A DNA stretch of 64,000 bases. Origin: Umezawaea sp036375055 (GTDB lineage Bacteria > Actinomycetota > Actinomycetes > Mycobacteriales > Pseudonocardiaceae). The position numbers and the translations under genes are program-made. Positions within the stretch are counted from its first letter, which is position 1. Every line of letters starts with the position of its first letter. Location: the NCBI RefSeq assembly GCF_036375055.1, contig NZ_DASUSQ010000114.1, positions 1-64,000 of the forward strand, written 5' to 3'. Below are positions 31,749 through 41,134 of this stretch, piece after piece. Under the pieces are notes generated by a model. That model was not told the origin of the DNA. It saw only the letters and a list, made by a program, of their open reading frames with translations, and ran no database searches.

Positions 31749-34748
31749 CTAGGAGATGGGCTCGATCCAGATGTTGCGGAACCGGGGGTTCTCGCCCGGA
31801 TCGCCGTGGTCCTGCAACCGGATGGGACCGGGCGAGGCGTCCTCGGGTGAGCTGTCGCCCGTGGTGCCGTTGATCTCGACGTCGTTGTGGACCACCGTGC
31901 CGTTCCACACGACGGTCACGCGGGCGTTGTCGGTCTTGACCCCCGCGCTGTCGAACCGGGCGGCCCGGAAGGTGATGTCGAAGGCCTGCCAGGTCTGCGG
32001 AGCGGTGGCCGCGTTGCGGTCGGGAGCCCTCTTGGAGTAGATCGCCCCTGCCTCGTCGTTGGCGAGGGTGGTGTCGCCGAACGACTCCAGGATCTGCAGC
32101 TCGTAGCGCTCCTGGAGGAAGACGCCGCTGTTGCCGCGGGCCTGGCCCGTGACCGACGCCGGGTAGTTCGGCTCGTTCCACTCGACGTGCATGCGGAAGT
32201 CGCCGAACTTCTGCTTGGTCCGGATGTCACCGCCGAGGGACTCCACCGACCCCCCGGACACCGGCCAGGTCGCCGCCCCGCCCGCGCGCTTCTCCCACGC
32301 GTTCAGGTCGGTCCCGCCGAACAGCTGGACGCGCTGCACCGCCGAGACGGTGATGTTGTCCAGGTTGACGTTGCCCGCGTCGGCGTCGTCGTACCGGTAC
32401 GCGATGGTGTTGGTGCCCGCGTTCAGGTTCAGCGTCTCCGGCTGGGTCGACCACGCGTCCCAGGTCGTCGTGCTGGCCAGGCGCACCTGCCTGACCTTCG
32501 CGCCGTTGACGTACACGCTCACCGACTTGGTCCCCGCGGACGGGTTGGGCCCGTTGGAGTAGCGCAGCGCCACGTTGTGCGCGCCCGCGGTGGCCGCGTT
32601 CACCGAGAACGTCGTCGTCGCGCCCTTGTTCCAGTAGCCGTAGACGAACCCGGTGCCGGAGTAGTCGGGGCGGCTGGTGGTGATCTCGGCCCCGCCGCTG
32701 AGCGCGGCGCGCTCAGCCTCGTAGGTCACGGGGGCGGCCACGCCGCCGACCGTCGAGTTCAGCGTGTACCAGGCCTCCGTGCTCCACAGCGGCGTCCCGG
32801 CCTCGGAGGAGAACGGGCGCGGCGAGCGGATGTGCACGACCCGGCCCGGCTGGAGGCCGGGGATCTGGAGCGTGACGGTCTTGCGGTCGGCGGACACCGT
32901 CGCCGAACCGACCGACAGGGACTGCTCGTCGATCTTCGGGCCGCCGTAGGCGACGGTCGGCTGGTACCGCCACTGCTTGACCTGGTACCTGTTCGCCAGG
33001 TCCGCGACGGTCGCGGCCGACAGCGGCTGGGTGTACTCGATCTGGAACCCGCCCTGCACGGCCCGCATCGCGAGCATGTCGAACGTGGTCGTGCCGTTCG
33101 GGGTCAGCTTCTGCAAGCCGTAGGCGAGCTTGCCGGGCTGGCCCCAGTTGCCGCCGCCGTCGATGCCGCCGGTGTAGATCGCACCGTCGGGACCGATGCT
33201 GATGCGGCTGACACCGGACTCCAGGCCCTGCGTCATGCGGAAGACCGCGCCCTGGTACTCGCCGTTCACCTTCTCCAGGAACACCCGCTGAAGGCCGCCG
33301 TAGGTCACGTCGCCGTAGACCATCTGGCCCGCGAACTGGCCCTGGGTCAGCTGGACCGGGTTGCTCGGCGAGTTGGCGATCTCGTTGTGCGGCAGCCACA
33401 CCACCGGTGCGGTGACCGGCTGCGCGTCGAACGGGCCCGCCGGGTTCATGTAGTGGTTGAAGAACCGGTTCTGCTTGACCCGCACCAGCTTCGACGCGGG
33501 CAGCCAGCCGCCCTGGTTGTCGGTCACGAAGGCGTCGCCCTCGGGGCCCCAGCCGATGCCGTGCGGCGTGCGCAGGCCACCGGCGACGTAGGACACCGCA
33601 CCCGTGTTCTTGTCGATCTTGAGGGTGGTGCCCCGGTTCGGCGCGGGCTGCGGGTCGGTCGTCGCGCCGCCCAGGTTGATCGACACCGACAGGTTCAGGT
33701 AGAAGAAGCCGTCCTTGTAGAGCAGCCCGAACGCGAACTCGTGGAAGTTCCCGCCGAACGGCCAGGTCGCGACCGTGCGGTAGTTGTCGGTCACGCCGTC
33801 GCCGTTGGTGTCGTTCAGCTCCACGAGCCGGTTCTTCTCCGACACGTACAGCTTGCCGTCGACGAACTTGATGCCCATCGGCTCCTTCAGGCCGCTGGCG
33901 ATGCGCTGGGTCCGCACCCGCGAGGGGTCCGTGTTCCCCGTCGCGCCGCTGATCAGGTACACCTCACCGACGGTCTTGTCCGAACCGCCCCAGGTCGCGA
34001 TGGCCAGCCTGCCGTCGGGCAGCCAGTCCATCCCGGTCACCTGCGGCTGGAAACCGCTGGGTCGCAGGTTGGTCAGCGTGAAGCCGGGGTAGACGGAGTT
34101 CAGGGGCAGGCCGTCACCGGGCGAGTCGGTGCCGCCGATGCACTCCTTGCGGCCCGGCGCGGTGACCCGGACGACGCCCGCGTCCGTGCTGAGCACCGAG
34201 TTCGGCACCAGGACGAAGCTCGACGTCCCCGGCGGCTGCCAGTCCAGGGTGATCTGCTGTTCACCGACGTTCTCGAACTGCTCGATCCGCAGCGCGTGGT
34301 AGCCGGCCGACAGGGTGACCGACCCCGTGACGGCCGTGGGGCCGTGCAGACCGTCGTTGTCGATCACGAGGTTGTTGTCGATGCTCAGGCGTGACCCGTC
34401 ATCGCTGGTCAGCCGGAACTGGTAGGTGCCCGAGGTGGTGATGTTGATGTTGGCGGTCACCTCGGACACGAAGTAGTCGTTGAGCCCGAAGTCGGCCGTG
34501 GAGGTCCAGTTGATCGTCGGCATCAGCTTGTCGACGTTCGGGGTCTGGCCCGTCTTCAGGGTGCACAGCCTGCTGATGCCCGCCTGGAGGTCGAAGACCC
34601 GCAGCGTCACACCGGGCTCCTGAGGGGGAATGGCGGCGGCACTGGTGGGTGTGACGACCACCAGACCGAACAACGCCGTGAGCAGAACGATGAGCAGGGA
34701 TAGCGGCCGTCCGGAAGAACGGCCGCGTGTGGCGACATACGGAAGCAT
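31749..34748 (-). CDS. Secreted PA14 / sorbosone-dehydrogenase / CBM / DUF1080 fusion
   Basis: This 999-residue exported multidomain protein has a signal peptide of about 38 residues. A PA14 domain (about 47-170; SGTYQFRLTSDDGSRLSID) comes next. A glucose/sorbosone dehydrogenase-type beta-propeller spans about 219-600 (GMDWLPDGRLAIATWGG and LRTPHGIGWGPEGDAFVTD). A CBM6-like carbohydrate-binding module follows at about 672-800 (TYEAERAALSGG). A C-terminal DUF1080/3-keto-disaccharide hydrolase domain covers about 806-999 (VQLFGGTDLNAWE and YELQILESFGD). The combination points to attack on an extracellular glycan or 3-keto sugar. The ATG has GAGGAG upstream. A nested palindrome lies 57 bases before the start and a strong terminator follows the stop. 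Confidence 0.88.
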   Translation of the reverse strand: MLPYVATRGRSSGRPLSLLIVLLTALFGLVVVTPTSAAAIPPQEPGVTLRVFDLQAGISRLCTLKTGQTPNVDKLMPTINWTSTADFGLNDYFVSEVTANINITTSGTYQFRLTSDDGSRLSIDNNLVIDNDGLHGPTAVTGSVTLSAGYHALRIEQFENVGEQQITLDWQPPGTSSFVLVPNSVLSTDAGVVRVTAPGRKECIGGTDSPGDGLPLNSVYPGFTLTNLRPSGFQPQVTGMDWLPDGRLAIATWGGSDKTVGEVYLISGATGNTDPSRVRTQRIASGLKEPMGIKFVDGKLYVSEKNRLVELNDTNGDGVTDNYRTVATWPFGGNFHEFAFGLLYKDGFFYLNLSVSINLGGATTDPQPAPNRGTTLKIDKNTGAVSYVAGGLRTPHGIGWGPEGDAFVTDNQGGWLPASKLVRVKQNRFFNHYMNPAGPFDAQPVTAPVVWLPHNEIANSPSNPVQLTQGQFAGQMVYGDVTYGGLQRVFLEKVNGEYQGAVFRMTQGLESGVSRISIGPDGAIYTGGIDGGGNWGQPGKLAYGLQKLTPNGTTTFDMLAMRAVQGGFQIEYTQPLSAATVADLANRYQVKQWRYQPTVAYGGPKIDEQSLSVGSATVSADRKTVTLQIPGLQPGRVVHIRSPRPFSSEAGTPLWSTEAWYTLNSTVGGVAAPVTYEAERAALSGGAEITTSRPDYSGTGFVYGYWNKGATTTFSVNAATAGAHNVALRYSNGPNPSAGTKSVSVYVNGAKVRQVRLASTTTWDAWSTQPETLNLNAGTNTIAYRYDDADAGNVNLDNITVSAVQRVQLFGGTDLNAWEKRAGGAATWPVSGGSVESLGGDIRTKQKFGDFRMHVEWNEPNYPASVTGQARGNSGVFLQERYELQILESFGDTTLANDEAGAIYSKRAPDRNAATAPQTWQAFDITFRAARFDSAGVKTDNARVTVVWNGTVVHNDVEINGTTGDSSPEDASPGPIRLQDHGDPGENPRFRNIWIEPIS

Positions 34749-35392
34749 CGTCGCTCCTCGATGGATAGCAGGGAGATCGCCGCAGCCAGGCTGAAGTTAC
34801 GAACACTTTCGTCTGACGTCAACGAAAGTTCGCTGATTCTGACAAAAAGTTGGGAACAACGTCGCAGCGAAGTCCAAGTACTTCGGGAACCTACTGAACT
34901 AAAAGGGCAGGCAAAGCGGCGATCTGCGAGAACACTGCGCCGAAAGGACCAGCCACCACTGCTCCGAGAACGACCGGGGGGACGTCACCGGCGACAATCG
35001 CGGTGATCGCGTGGGAAAAAGGACGTGGTACATCTTCCGCGGCGGCGTCGCGGAAGAACGCGGTGTGCGCCGCGGCCGAAAGCGACTGCCAGGAGGATCA
35101 CCGCGGAATCGGCGCCGCGACGACCACCCGATCCGTGAAAGGCCGACGTGACCGCCCCATTCGCAGGCCGTGGCCCCGTTCACCCGGCAGGCGTTCCCCG
35201 GTGGACTGATCGCGAACGGGGCCGGGAAATGGCTCGCACCCGAGGGCGGTGGGGCGCGCGAGGCGCGAAACGGGGCCGGTGCACCCGGTGGCCGGGATTC
35301 CCCGATTCGCCGAGGCCGACGGCGGCGCGTGCGGTTCGGCCGCATCCCGACGCCGAGTCGGAATCAGCCGGAGCAGACCGGGTGCGGTCGAT
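34749..35392. other. Long intergenic region without a supported gene
   Basis: These 644 bases separate two minus-strand genes. The left 150 bases are markedly more A/T-rich than the surroundings and carry the nested palindrome and presumably the promoter of the 999-residue secreted protein. The rest is GC-rich. Every open frame in it is a compositionally odd Arg/Pro-rich translation with no domain or ribosome site, so I see no gene. Confidence 0.6.
34805..34829. promoter_or_regulatory. Nested palindromic operator upstream of the secreted sugar-oxidising protein
   Basis: ACTTTCGT (34805-34812) and ACGAAAGT (34822-34829) are perfect 8-bp inverted arms. The spacer contains a second perfect palindrome, TGACGTCA (34814-34821). 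The element sits 57-81 bases before the ATG at 34748, a typical operator position for a LacI- or GntR-type sugar regulator. Confidence 0.6.
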
Positions 35393-37519
35393 TCAGGGGG
35401 CGATCCGGAAATCCCGGTGGAACGCGGCGGCGGGCTGGTCGGGGCCGAAGTGGGGCCCCGTCGCCAGGTGCGCGCCCGCGTCGCGCCACCAGGTCGCCTG
35501 CTCCTCCGCCGTGACGCCGTCGACGACCACGACGACGCCCGCCTCGCGCAGCACGGAGATCGCGGCGCGGGCGCACCCGGCGCCCACCCCGGTCCTCAGG
35601 TCCACCAGGCGCCTGGCCACGCGGACCGAGCGGACGCCGAAGTCCAGCACGGCGGCGAGGTCGTCCGGCCCCAGGGCGAAGTCGTCCAGCGCCGTCCGCA
35701 CGCCCATCTCGGCCAGCACGCCGAGCGTGTCCGCCGCCTCGGGCACCGACACCACGCCCACCGGGACGCCGACCGACAGCCGGTCCGCGGGCAGGCCGGT
35801 GTTGTCGAGCACCCGCACCACGCGGGCCACGAGGTCTGCGTCGGACGCCTGGTGCGCGGTCAGGGCGATGGTCAACGGCGGCGCGACACCGCCGCCCTGG
35901 CCCCACCAGCGGACCTGACCGGCGGCCGTGGCGAGCAGCCACTCGCCCAGCGGCAGGACCAGCCCCGTCCTCTCGGCCAGTTCCACGCACCGCTCGTGCC
36001 CGACGGGGTGGCCGGGCCGGTCCCAGAGCAGCACCGCTTCCGCGCCCTCGACGCCGCGGTCGGCCAACCGCACCACGGGCCGGTAGTGGACGGAGAACTC
36101 GCCCTGCTCCCACGCGCCCGGCATGCCGACGGCCAGTTCGCTCGTCGCCCGCTCCTCCGCGTCCTGGTGCGGGTCGAACATCGTCCACTGCCCGCGCCGC
36201 GCCACCTTGGCGCGGCGCAGCGCCTGGTCGGCGGCCCGCAGCAGCTCGGTGTGGTCCTGGTCGCGCGACGTGCCGCGCGCGACGCCGATGGAGGCCGAGA
36301 GAGCCAGGCCGTGCCCGTCGACGTACACGGGTTCGGCCAGCTCCCGGTTGACGGCGGCGGCGATGGTGGCGACGTCCGGCGTGCTCGCCGTGTTCTCCAC
36401 GAGGATGCCGAACTCGTCGCCGTCGAACCGGGCGACCATCGCCTTCTCCAGCGCCAGCAACGACTTCAGCCGCTGCGCCACGTGCACCAGCAGGCGCTCG
36501 CCCGCGCGCCACCCGAGGCTGTCGCACACCAGGCCGAACGCGTCGAGGTCGAGGTGCAGCAGCGTCACGCCGTGCGCCGGGTCGGCGCGGCGCACCGCGC
36601 CCTCCAGGTGGCTGCTGAAGTACTGGCGGTTCGGCAGGCCGGTGAGCACGTCGTTCAGCGCCTGCCGGTTGAGCTCGCTCTGGAGCAGCACCAGTTCCGT
36701 GCCGTCCTCGACGACCACGACGAAGTGGCCGGGCTCCCCGTCGGCGTCGCGCAGCAGCGAGGCCGTCAGCGAGATCCGGGCCACGTCTCCGTTGCGGCGC
36801 AGCAGGCGCTGCGACTGCCGCACGCGCTCCCGGTCGCCCTCGGCCACGGTCCGCATCGCCCCGCGCAGCTTCCCGACCGTGTCGGGGTGGACGAGGTCGA
36901 ACAGGGACGTGCCGGTCAGCTCGGCGGCGGTGAGGTCGAGGATGTCGCAGATCGCGCTGTTGACCCGGATCAGCCGCCCGTCGAGGCCGACGATCACGAT
37001 GCCGCTCGCCGAGGACGTGACCACCTCGTCGAACCGCGCCTGGCTCTCCTTGAGGTTCCACTTGGCGTCGCGCACGGCCTTGAGCAGCGACAGCTGCATC
37101 CGTTCCTGCTGCTCCAGCACCGACCGCCGGACGGCGACCAGGAACCCGGTGGACAGCGCGCCGATCGCGCGGGCGATCGTGGCCGCGTGCGCGTCCGCGG
37201 GCTGGAACTCCGGTAGCGCGGGCAGCCCCGCGCCGAGCACCTCGGTGGTGCGGCGCAGGCCCTCCTCGCCGATGTAGCCCAACGAGACGACGTCCTCGCC
37301 GAGCCGCTCGACCGCCGCGACGTCGAGCGGGTCGCGGGCCAGGACCGCGCACAGGGCGTCGAGCCTGCCGCGCAGTTCCCGCTCCAGTTCCACCGCCGTC
37401 AGCGGGATCGCCTCGGAGCCGCTCAGCAGGTAGGCCCACTTGCGGGAGAGCAGTTCCCTCGCGCGTGCGGCGTCCGGCGGGACCGGGCGGGGATCGGGTG
37501 CGGAACCGGGCTGGGACAT
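35393..37519 (-). CDS. PAS-GGDEF-EAL protein with degenerate EAL domain
   Basis: This 708-residue cytoplasmic cyclic-di-GMP protein has an N-terminal helical region (1-160), a PAS domain (about 165-285) and a GGDEF domain. The GGDEF signature is DGDEF in RFDGDEFGIL near residue 363, with the preceding LTGLPNRQYF box intact, so diguanylate cyclase activity is plausible. The C-terminal EAL domain keeps the fold (HYRPVVRLADRGVEGAEAVL) but lacks key metal ligands: Asn in the NxS box reads ALTA, the ExTE glutamates read VGVPVG and the late Lys is Arg. Only the DDF segment remains. It is probably a synthase whose EAL part binds rather than degrades the messenger. No transmembrane helices are seen. 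Confidence 0.88.
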   Translation of the reverse strand: MSQPGSAPDPRPVPPDAARARELLSRKWAYLLSGSEAIPLTAVELERELRGRLDALCAVLARDPLDVAAVERLGEDVVSLGYIGEEGLRRTTEVLGAGLPALPEFQPADAHAATIARAIGALSTGFLVAVRRSVLEQQERMQLSLLKAVRDAKWNLKESQARFDEVVTSSASGIVIVGLDGRLIRVNSAICDILDLTAAELTGTSLFDLVHPDTVGKLRGAMRTVAEGDRERVRQSQRLLRRNGDVARISLTASLLRDADGEPGHFVVVVEDGTELVLLQSELNRQALNDVLTGLPNRQYFSSHLEGAVRRADPAHGVTLLHLDLDAFGLVCDSLGWRAGERLLVHVAQRLKSLLALEKAMVARFDGDEFGILVENTASTPDVATIAAAVNRELAEPVYVDGHGLALSASIGVARGTSRDQDHTELLRAADQALRRAKVARRGQWTMFDPHQDAEERATSELAVGMPGAWEQGEFSVHYRPVVRLADRGVEGAEAVLLWDRPGHPVGHERCVELAERTGLVLPLGEWLLATAAGQVRWWGQGGGVAPPLTIALTAHQASDADLVARVVRVLDNTGLPADRLSVGVPVGVVSVPEAADTLGVLAEMGVRTALDDFALGPDDLAAVLDFGVRSVRVARRLVDLRTGVGAGCARAAISVLREAGVVVVVDGVTAEEQATWWRDAGAHLATGPHFGPDQPAAAFHRDFRIAP

Positions 37520-37601
37520 CGGATCAGACCTGCTTCGTCCTGGTGCTGCCGCGACCCGGCCGCCGGGGTCGGCGCGGGCTCGCTGGGAGGTGCGGGGCCC
37601 T

Positions 37602-37630
37602 GCCGTCCGCGGTCCTCGACCGCGGACGGC
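37602..37630 (-). terminator. Terminator after the DUF574 methyltransferase
   Basis: A perfect 12-bp stem, GCCGTCCGCGGT/ACCGCGGACGGC, with loop CCTCG lies 13 bases beyond the stop at 37643 on the minus strand. Confidence 0.8.
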
Positions 37631-37642
37631 GGACGGCGGACG

Positions 37643-38461
37643 TCAGGGCTTCCGGCCGACCCCGGCGTAGATCACCGTGTTCATCGCCGAGCTGTCGGAC
37701 ACGTCGCCCCTGCCCGTCGGCCGCCACGCCGCGCACCCGACCAGACCGGGCTCGACCAGGTCGAAGTCGCCGAACAGGGCGCTCACCCGGTCGTGCGGGC
37801 GCTCGGTGAGCTGGTCAGCGCTGCGGCTCTGCTGGATGAGGCCGGTCACCTCGGACAGGCGCTCGTCCTGGCCGTCGGCGGTGACGTGCGTGATGGCCAG
37901 GTGGCTGCCGGGGGCCAGCGCGTCGCGGTACCGCGCCACCAGCTCCCACGGGTCGTCGGAGTCCGGCACCCAGTGCAGCATCATCAGCATCAGCACACCG
38001 ACCGGCTGGTCGAAGTCGAGCAGGGCGCGGGTCTCCGGGTGGTCGAGGATCGACCGGGGGTCGCGCATGTCGGCGTGCACCATCGTCGCGCGGTCGTTGT
38101 CCGCCAGCATGAGTTCGCTGTGCGCCACCGCGATCGGGTCCTTGTCCACGTACACGACGCGGCACTCCGGGTCGACGGCCTGGGCGACCTCGTGCACGTT
38201 GGCCACGGTCGGGATACCGGAACCGATGTCGAGGAACTGCTTGATCCCCCGATCGGTCATGAATCGGACCGCCCGACCGAGGAAAGCCCTGTTGACGCGC
38301 GCCGCCGAACGCGCGTCCGGCATGACGCGCTCGACGTGCGCGGCGAGGTCGCGGTCCACCGCGAAGTTGTGGGCGCCACCGAGCAGGAAATCGTAAGTAC
38401 GAGCCATGCTCGGAGCCGACACGTCGATGCTCTGCGGAATCCACTCGCGTTGGACCACCAC
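37643..38461 (-). CDS. SAM-dependent methyltransferase, DUF574 family
   Basis: This 272-residue protein belongs to the actinobacterial DUF574 (Methyltransf_19) group. The signature ARTYDFLLGGAHNFAVDRD opens the fold, the SAM-binding GxGxP segment is FLDIGSGIPT, and VVYVDKDPIAVAHSE holds the ribose-binding acidic residue. GVLMLMMLHWVPD and a late CAAWRP segment complete the family pattern. Such genes are numerous in Streptomyces and relatives, often near regulatory or conservon-like loci, but substrates are unknown. The start is one of two adjacent GTGs after GGAGGA; I use the first. It is divergent from the P450 gene with a 155-base shared promoter region. Confidence 0.9.
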   Translation of the reverse strand: MVVQREWIPQSIDVSAPSMARTYDFLLGGAHNFAVDRDLAAHVERVMPDARSAARVNRAFLGRAVRFMTDRGIKQFLDIGSGIPTVANVHEVAQAVDPECRVVYVDKDPIAVAHSELMLADNDRATMVHADMRDPRSILDHPETRALLDFDQPVGVLMLMMLHWVPDSDDPWELVARYRDALAPGSHLAITHVTADGQDERLSEVTGLIQQSRSADQLTERPHDRVSALFGDFDLVEPGLVGCAAWRPTGRGDVSDSSAMNTVIYAGVGRKP

Positions 38462-38521
38462 TGATCCTCCTTCGTATGAGTGGCAGCATCGTAGCCGCCG
38501 ACAGACGGACCCGATTGCACC

Positions 38522-38547
38522 ATCAGGGTGGTGGAGACCACCTGATC
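38522..38547. promoter_or_regulatory. Imperfect dyad in the DUF574/P450 divergent promoter
   Basis: ATCAGGGTGGT and ACCACCTGAT pair over about 10 bp with one bulged G, separated by GGAG. The dyad lies mid-way in the 155-base divergent gap and could be an operator for either gene. Confidence 0.4.
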
Positions 38548-38616
38548 GGACGCTCCCGCTTTCACCTGAATGGCTTTTATCGTGTCACATCCCCTAGGAT
38601 TGGGCGAGGAGCGGAT

Positions 38617-39939
38617 ATGTCCGTCCCGGTGGCTCCTGGCCGCCTTCCCCTGTTCGGCCACACCATGCGGATGGCGCGGCAGCGCCATGCCTTCACCGCA
38701 TCTTTGCGGAATTGCGGCGACATCGTCCGGATCGATCTGGGAACGATGCGCACCTATTTCGTGACGAATCCACGGCTTGTTGACGAACTGCTGGTCAAGA
38801 AGGGTTCTTCATTCAGAAAAGGAGCATTGTTCGACAAGTTCCAACCGGTCTTCGGCAACGGTCTGGCCACGTCGAACGGCTCGTTCCACCGCCGCCAGCG
38901 CCGGATGGTGCGCCCCGCCTTCCACACCGAGCGCATCGCCCTGTACGCCCAGGCGATGGCGCGCGCCGCGGCCGACCTGACCGCCACGTGGCGGCCCGGT
39001 CAGGTGCGCGTGGTCGAGGAGGACACCCAGGCGCTCGCCGTCACCATCGTGGGCGAGGCGCTGTTCTCCACCCGCATGGGCGACGACGCGATCGAGGAGG
39101 TGCGCCGGTCGATCTTCACCGTGCTCAAGCAGGGCATGGTCCGCGCCCTGTCGCCCTCGTTCGTCGAGAAGCTGCCCCTGCGCGGCAACCGGGAGTTCGA
39201 CGGGGCGGTCGACCGGCTGCGCTCGATCGTGCTCGACGTCGTGCGCGGGTGGCGGGAGGAGGGCGTCGACCGGGGCGACCTGCTGTCGATGCTGCTGATG
39301 GCCCAGGACGAGGACACCGGCGAGCCCATGTCCGACGAGCAGGTCCACGACGAGGTCATGACGCTGCTCATCGGTGGCATCGAGACGACCGCGCTGGCGC
39401 TGGCCTGGACGTTCCACGAGATCGCGCGGCACCCGGAGGTCGAGCGCCGGGTCCACGCCGAGGTGGACGAGGTGCTGGGCGGGCGGGCTCCGACCCTCGC
39501 CGACATCGGGAAACTGGTCTACCTCGACCAGGTGGTCGACGAGGTGCTGCGGATGTACCCGGTCTGGTTCCTGATGCGGCGCACCCTGCGACCGGTGGAG
39601 CTGGGCGACGTGGTGCTGCCCGAGGGCGCCGAGGTGATCTTCAGCCCGCACGCGCTGCACCACGACCCGACCTCGTTCGAGGAGCCGCACCGCTTCGACC
39701 CCGACCGCTGGTCGCCCGAACGCGCCGGGACGATCCCCAAGGGGGCGTTCGTCCCGTTCGGCGCGGGTTCGCGCCAGTGCGTCGGGAACCTGTTCGCCCG
39801 CGCCGAGATCATCCTCACCGCCGCGACCGTCGCGGCGCGGTGGCGGCTGGTCCCGGTGCCGGGGCGACCCGTCCGCGTCAAGTTCACCACCGCCGCCTAC
39901 CCCAGCCGGATGCTGATGACGGCGGTTCCCCGTGAGTAG
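38617..39939 (+). CDS. Cytochrome P450
   Basis: This 440-residue haem monooxygenase has the I-helix oxygen-activation motif IGGIETTALA, the K-helix ExxR in EVLRMYP, the PERF-equivalent FDPDRWSPERA, and the haem ligand Cys388 in PFGAGSRQCVG. The overall sequence (RFDPDRW, KGAFVPFGAG) is closer to fatty-acid/terpene-hydroxylating CYP102/CYP4-like enzymes than to typical Streptomyces macrolide P450s. No ferredoxin gene is adjacent. The ATG has GAGGAG 6-11 bases upstream. Its stop is followed 16 bases later by the preferred start of a secreted hydrolase gene, suggesting an operon. Confidence 0.93.
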   Translation: MSVPVAPGRLPLFGHTMRMARQRHAFTASLRNCGDIVRIDLGTMRTYFVTNPRLVDELLVKKGSSFRKGALFDKFQPVFGNGLATSNGSFHRRQRRMVRPAFHTERIALYAQAMARAAADLTATWRPGQVRVVEEDTQALAVTIVGEALFSTRMGDDAIEEVRRSIFTVLKQGMVRALSPSFVEKLPLRGNREFDGAVDRLRSIVLDVVRGWREEGVDRGDLLSMLLMAQDEDTGEPMSDEQVHDEVMTLLIGGIETTALALAWTFHEIARHPEVERRVHAEVDEVLGGRAPTLADIGKLVYLDQVVDEVLRMYPVWFLMRRTLRPVELGDVVLPEGAEVIFSPHALHHDPTSFEEPHRFDPDRWSPERAGTIPKGAFVPFGAGSRQCVGNLFARAEIILTAATVAARWRLVPVPGRPVRVKFTTAAYPSRMLMTAVPRE

Positions 39940-39955
39940 TTGGAGGTCGTTTCCC

Positions 39956-40966
39956 GTGGGTTGGTCGCGTTTCCGCCGGTTCGGTGCCGTCGTGCTGCTC
40001 GCCGCCGGTGTCGGTCTCTCCCCCGGCACGTCCGCCTCGGCGGCCCGGACCACGTGCGAGGACGTGGAGGTGCCGGTGACCGTCGGCCTGTCGGTGCAGT
40101 CGGTGTACGGCAGGCTGTGCGTGCCGGACGGCGCGACGACGCTCCAGGTGCTGGTGCCGGGCGGCACGTACACCAGCGCGTACTGGGACATCGGCTACTC
40201 CCCAGGGACCAGGTCGTACCGGCAGGCGCTGAACAGGGCCGGGATCGCCACCGTCGCGGTCGACCGGCTCGGCAGCGGTCGCAGCTCCGAGCCGCTGAGC
40301 GCGCTGATCACCGTGTCCAGCCAGGCGAAGGCCGTGCACGAGGTGGTCCGGTCGCTGCGGCCCCGGTTCGACCGGGTGGTGCTCGTGGGCCACTCGATCG
40401 GCTCGGCCGTGGCCACGGTCGAGGCGGTCACGTACCGCGACGTGGACGGCGTGGTGATCACCGGCCTGTCCCACCAGATCAACCTGCCGGGCGCCGTGCC
40501 CGTGTTCACCACCCTGATCCCGACCCTGCTGGACCCGAGGTTCCAGGAGCGCGCCCTCAACCTCGGCTACCTGACGACCGTGGACGGCACCCGCTACTCG
40601 TCGTTCCACACCCCCGGCCCGGTGGAGCAGGGCGCCATCGCGTTCGACGAGGCGACCAAGGACGTCGTCACGCCGACGGAAACCGTCGGCACCGTCCTGG
40701 TCGGCAGCCTCGTCCCGCTGTCGCGTCGGATCACCGTGCCGGTCATGCTCGTCATGGGTGGCGGCGACGCGAACTTCTGCGGCCCGCCGCTCGGCGCCGA
40801 CTGCTCCTCGGCCGAGGCGCTGCGGGTGTCGGAGGGCCCGTTCTACGCACCGGAGGCCCGGCTGCGGACCCACGTCGTCCCCGGCTACGGGCACTCCCTC
40901 AACTTCTCCGCGAACGCACCGGACTACCACCGCGCCGTCGTCGACTGGACCAACGAGATCGGCTGA
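39956..40966 (+). CDS. Secreted alpha/beta-hydrolase
   Basis: This 336-residue exported serine hydrolase has the nucleophile elbow GHSIGSA, a candidate catalytic Asp in VMGGGDANFC and His in GYGHSLN. A signal peptide precedes the fold (GWSRFRRFGAVVLLAAGVGL, cleavage near ASA). I place the start at the GTG with TGGAGG 9 bases upstream. An alternative GTG at 39932 overlaps the P450 stop but lacks a ribosome site and would lengthen the signal n-region. It is probably co-transcribed with the P450, which may hydroxylate a product that this enzyme esterifies or hydrolyses outside the cell. Substrates are unknown. Confidence 0.85.
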   Translation: MGWSRFRRFGAVVLLAAGVGLSPGTSASAARTTCEDVEVPVTVGLSVQSVYGRLCVPDGATTLQVLVPGGTYTSAYWDIGYSPGTRSYRQALNRAGIATVAVDRLGSGRSSEPLSALITVSSQAKAVHEVVRSLRPRFDRVVLVGHSIGSAVATVEAVTYRDVDGVVITGLSHQINLPGAVPVFTTLIPTLLDPRFQERALNLGYLTTVDGTRYSSFHTPGPVEQGAIAFDEATKDVVTPTETVGTVLVGSLVPLSRRITVPVMLVMGGGDANFCGPPLGADCSSAEALRVSEGPFYAPEARLRTHVVPGYGHSLNFSANAPDYHRAVVDWTNEIG

Positions 40967-41134
40967 CCGCACGCGGCCGCCAGCCGCCCTCCGCCAGGGC
41001 CTCCCCCACCGACCGGAACTCCGCGGCAGGCCCGCGGCGGATCCGGCAGCTCGAACGGTTCCCGGCGCGGACGTCCTCCTCGGTGGCCGTGCGGGAGGGG
41101 CACGAGGCCGTGCGGGGCGAGCGCTGGAACCCCG

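Noticed and set aside
37643..40966. Secondary-metabolite cluster (methyltransferase, P450, hydrolase)
   Set aside because: No core synthase, carrier protein or transporter is nearby, and the DUF574 gene is divergent. An isolated P450/hydrolase pair is the safer reading.
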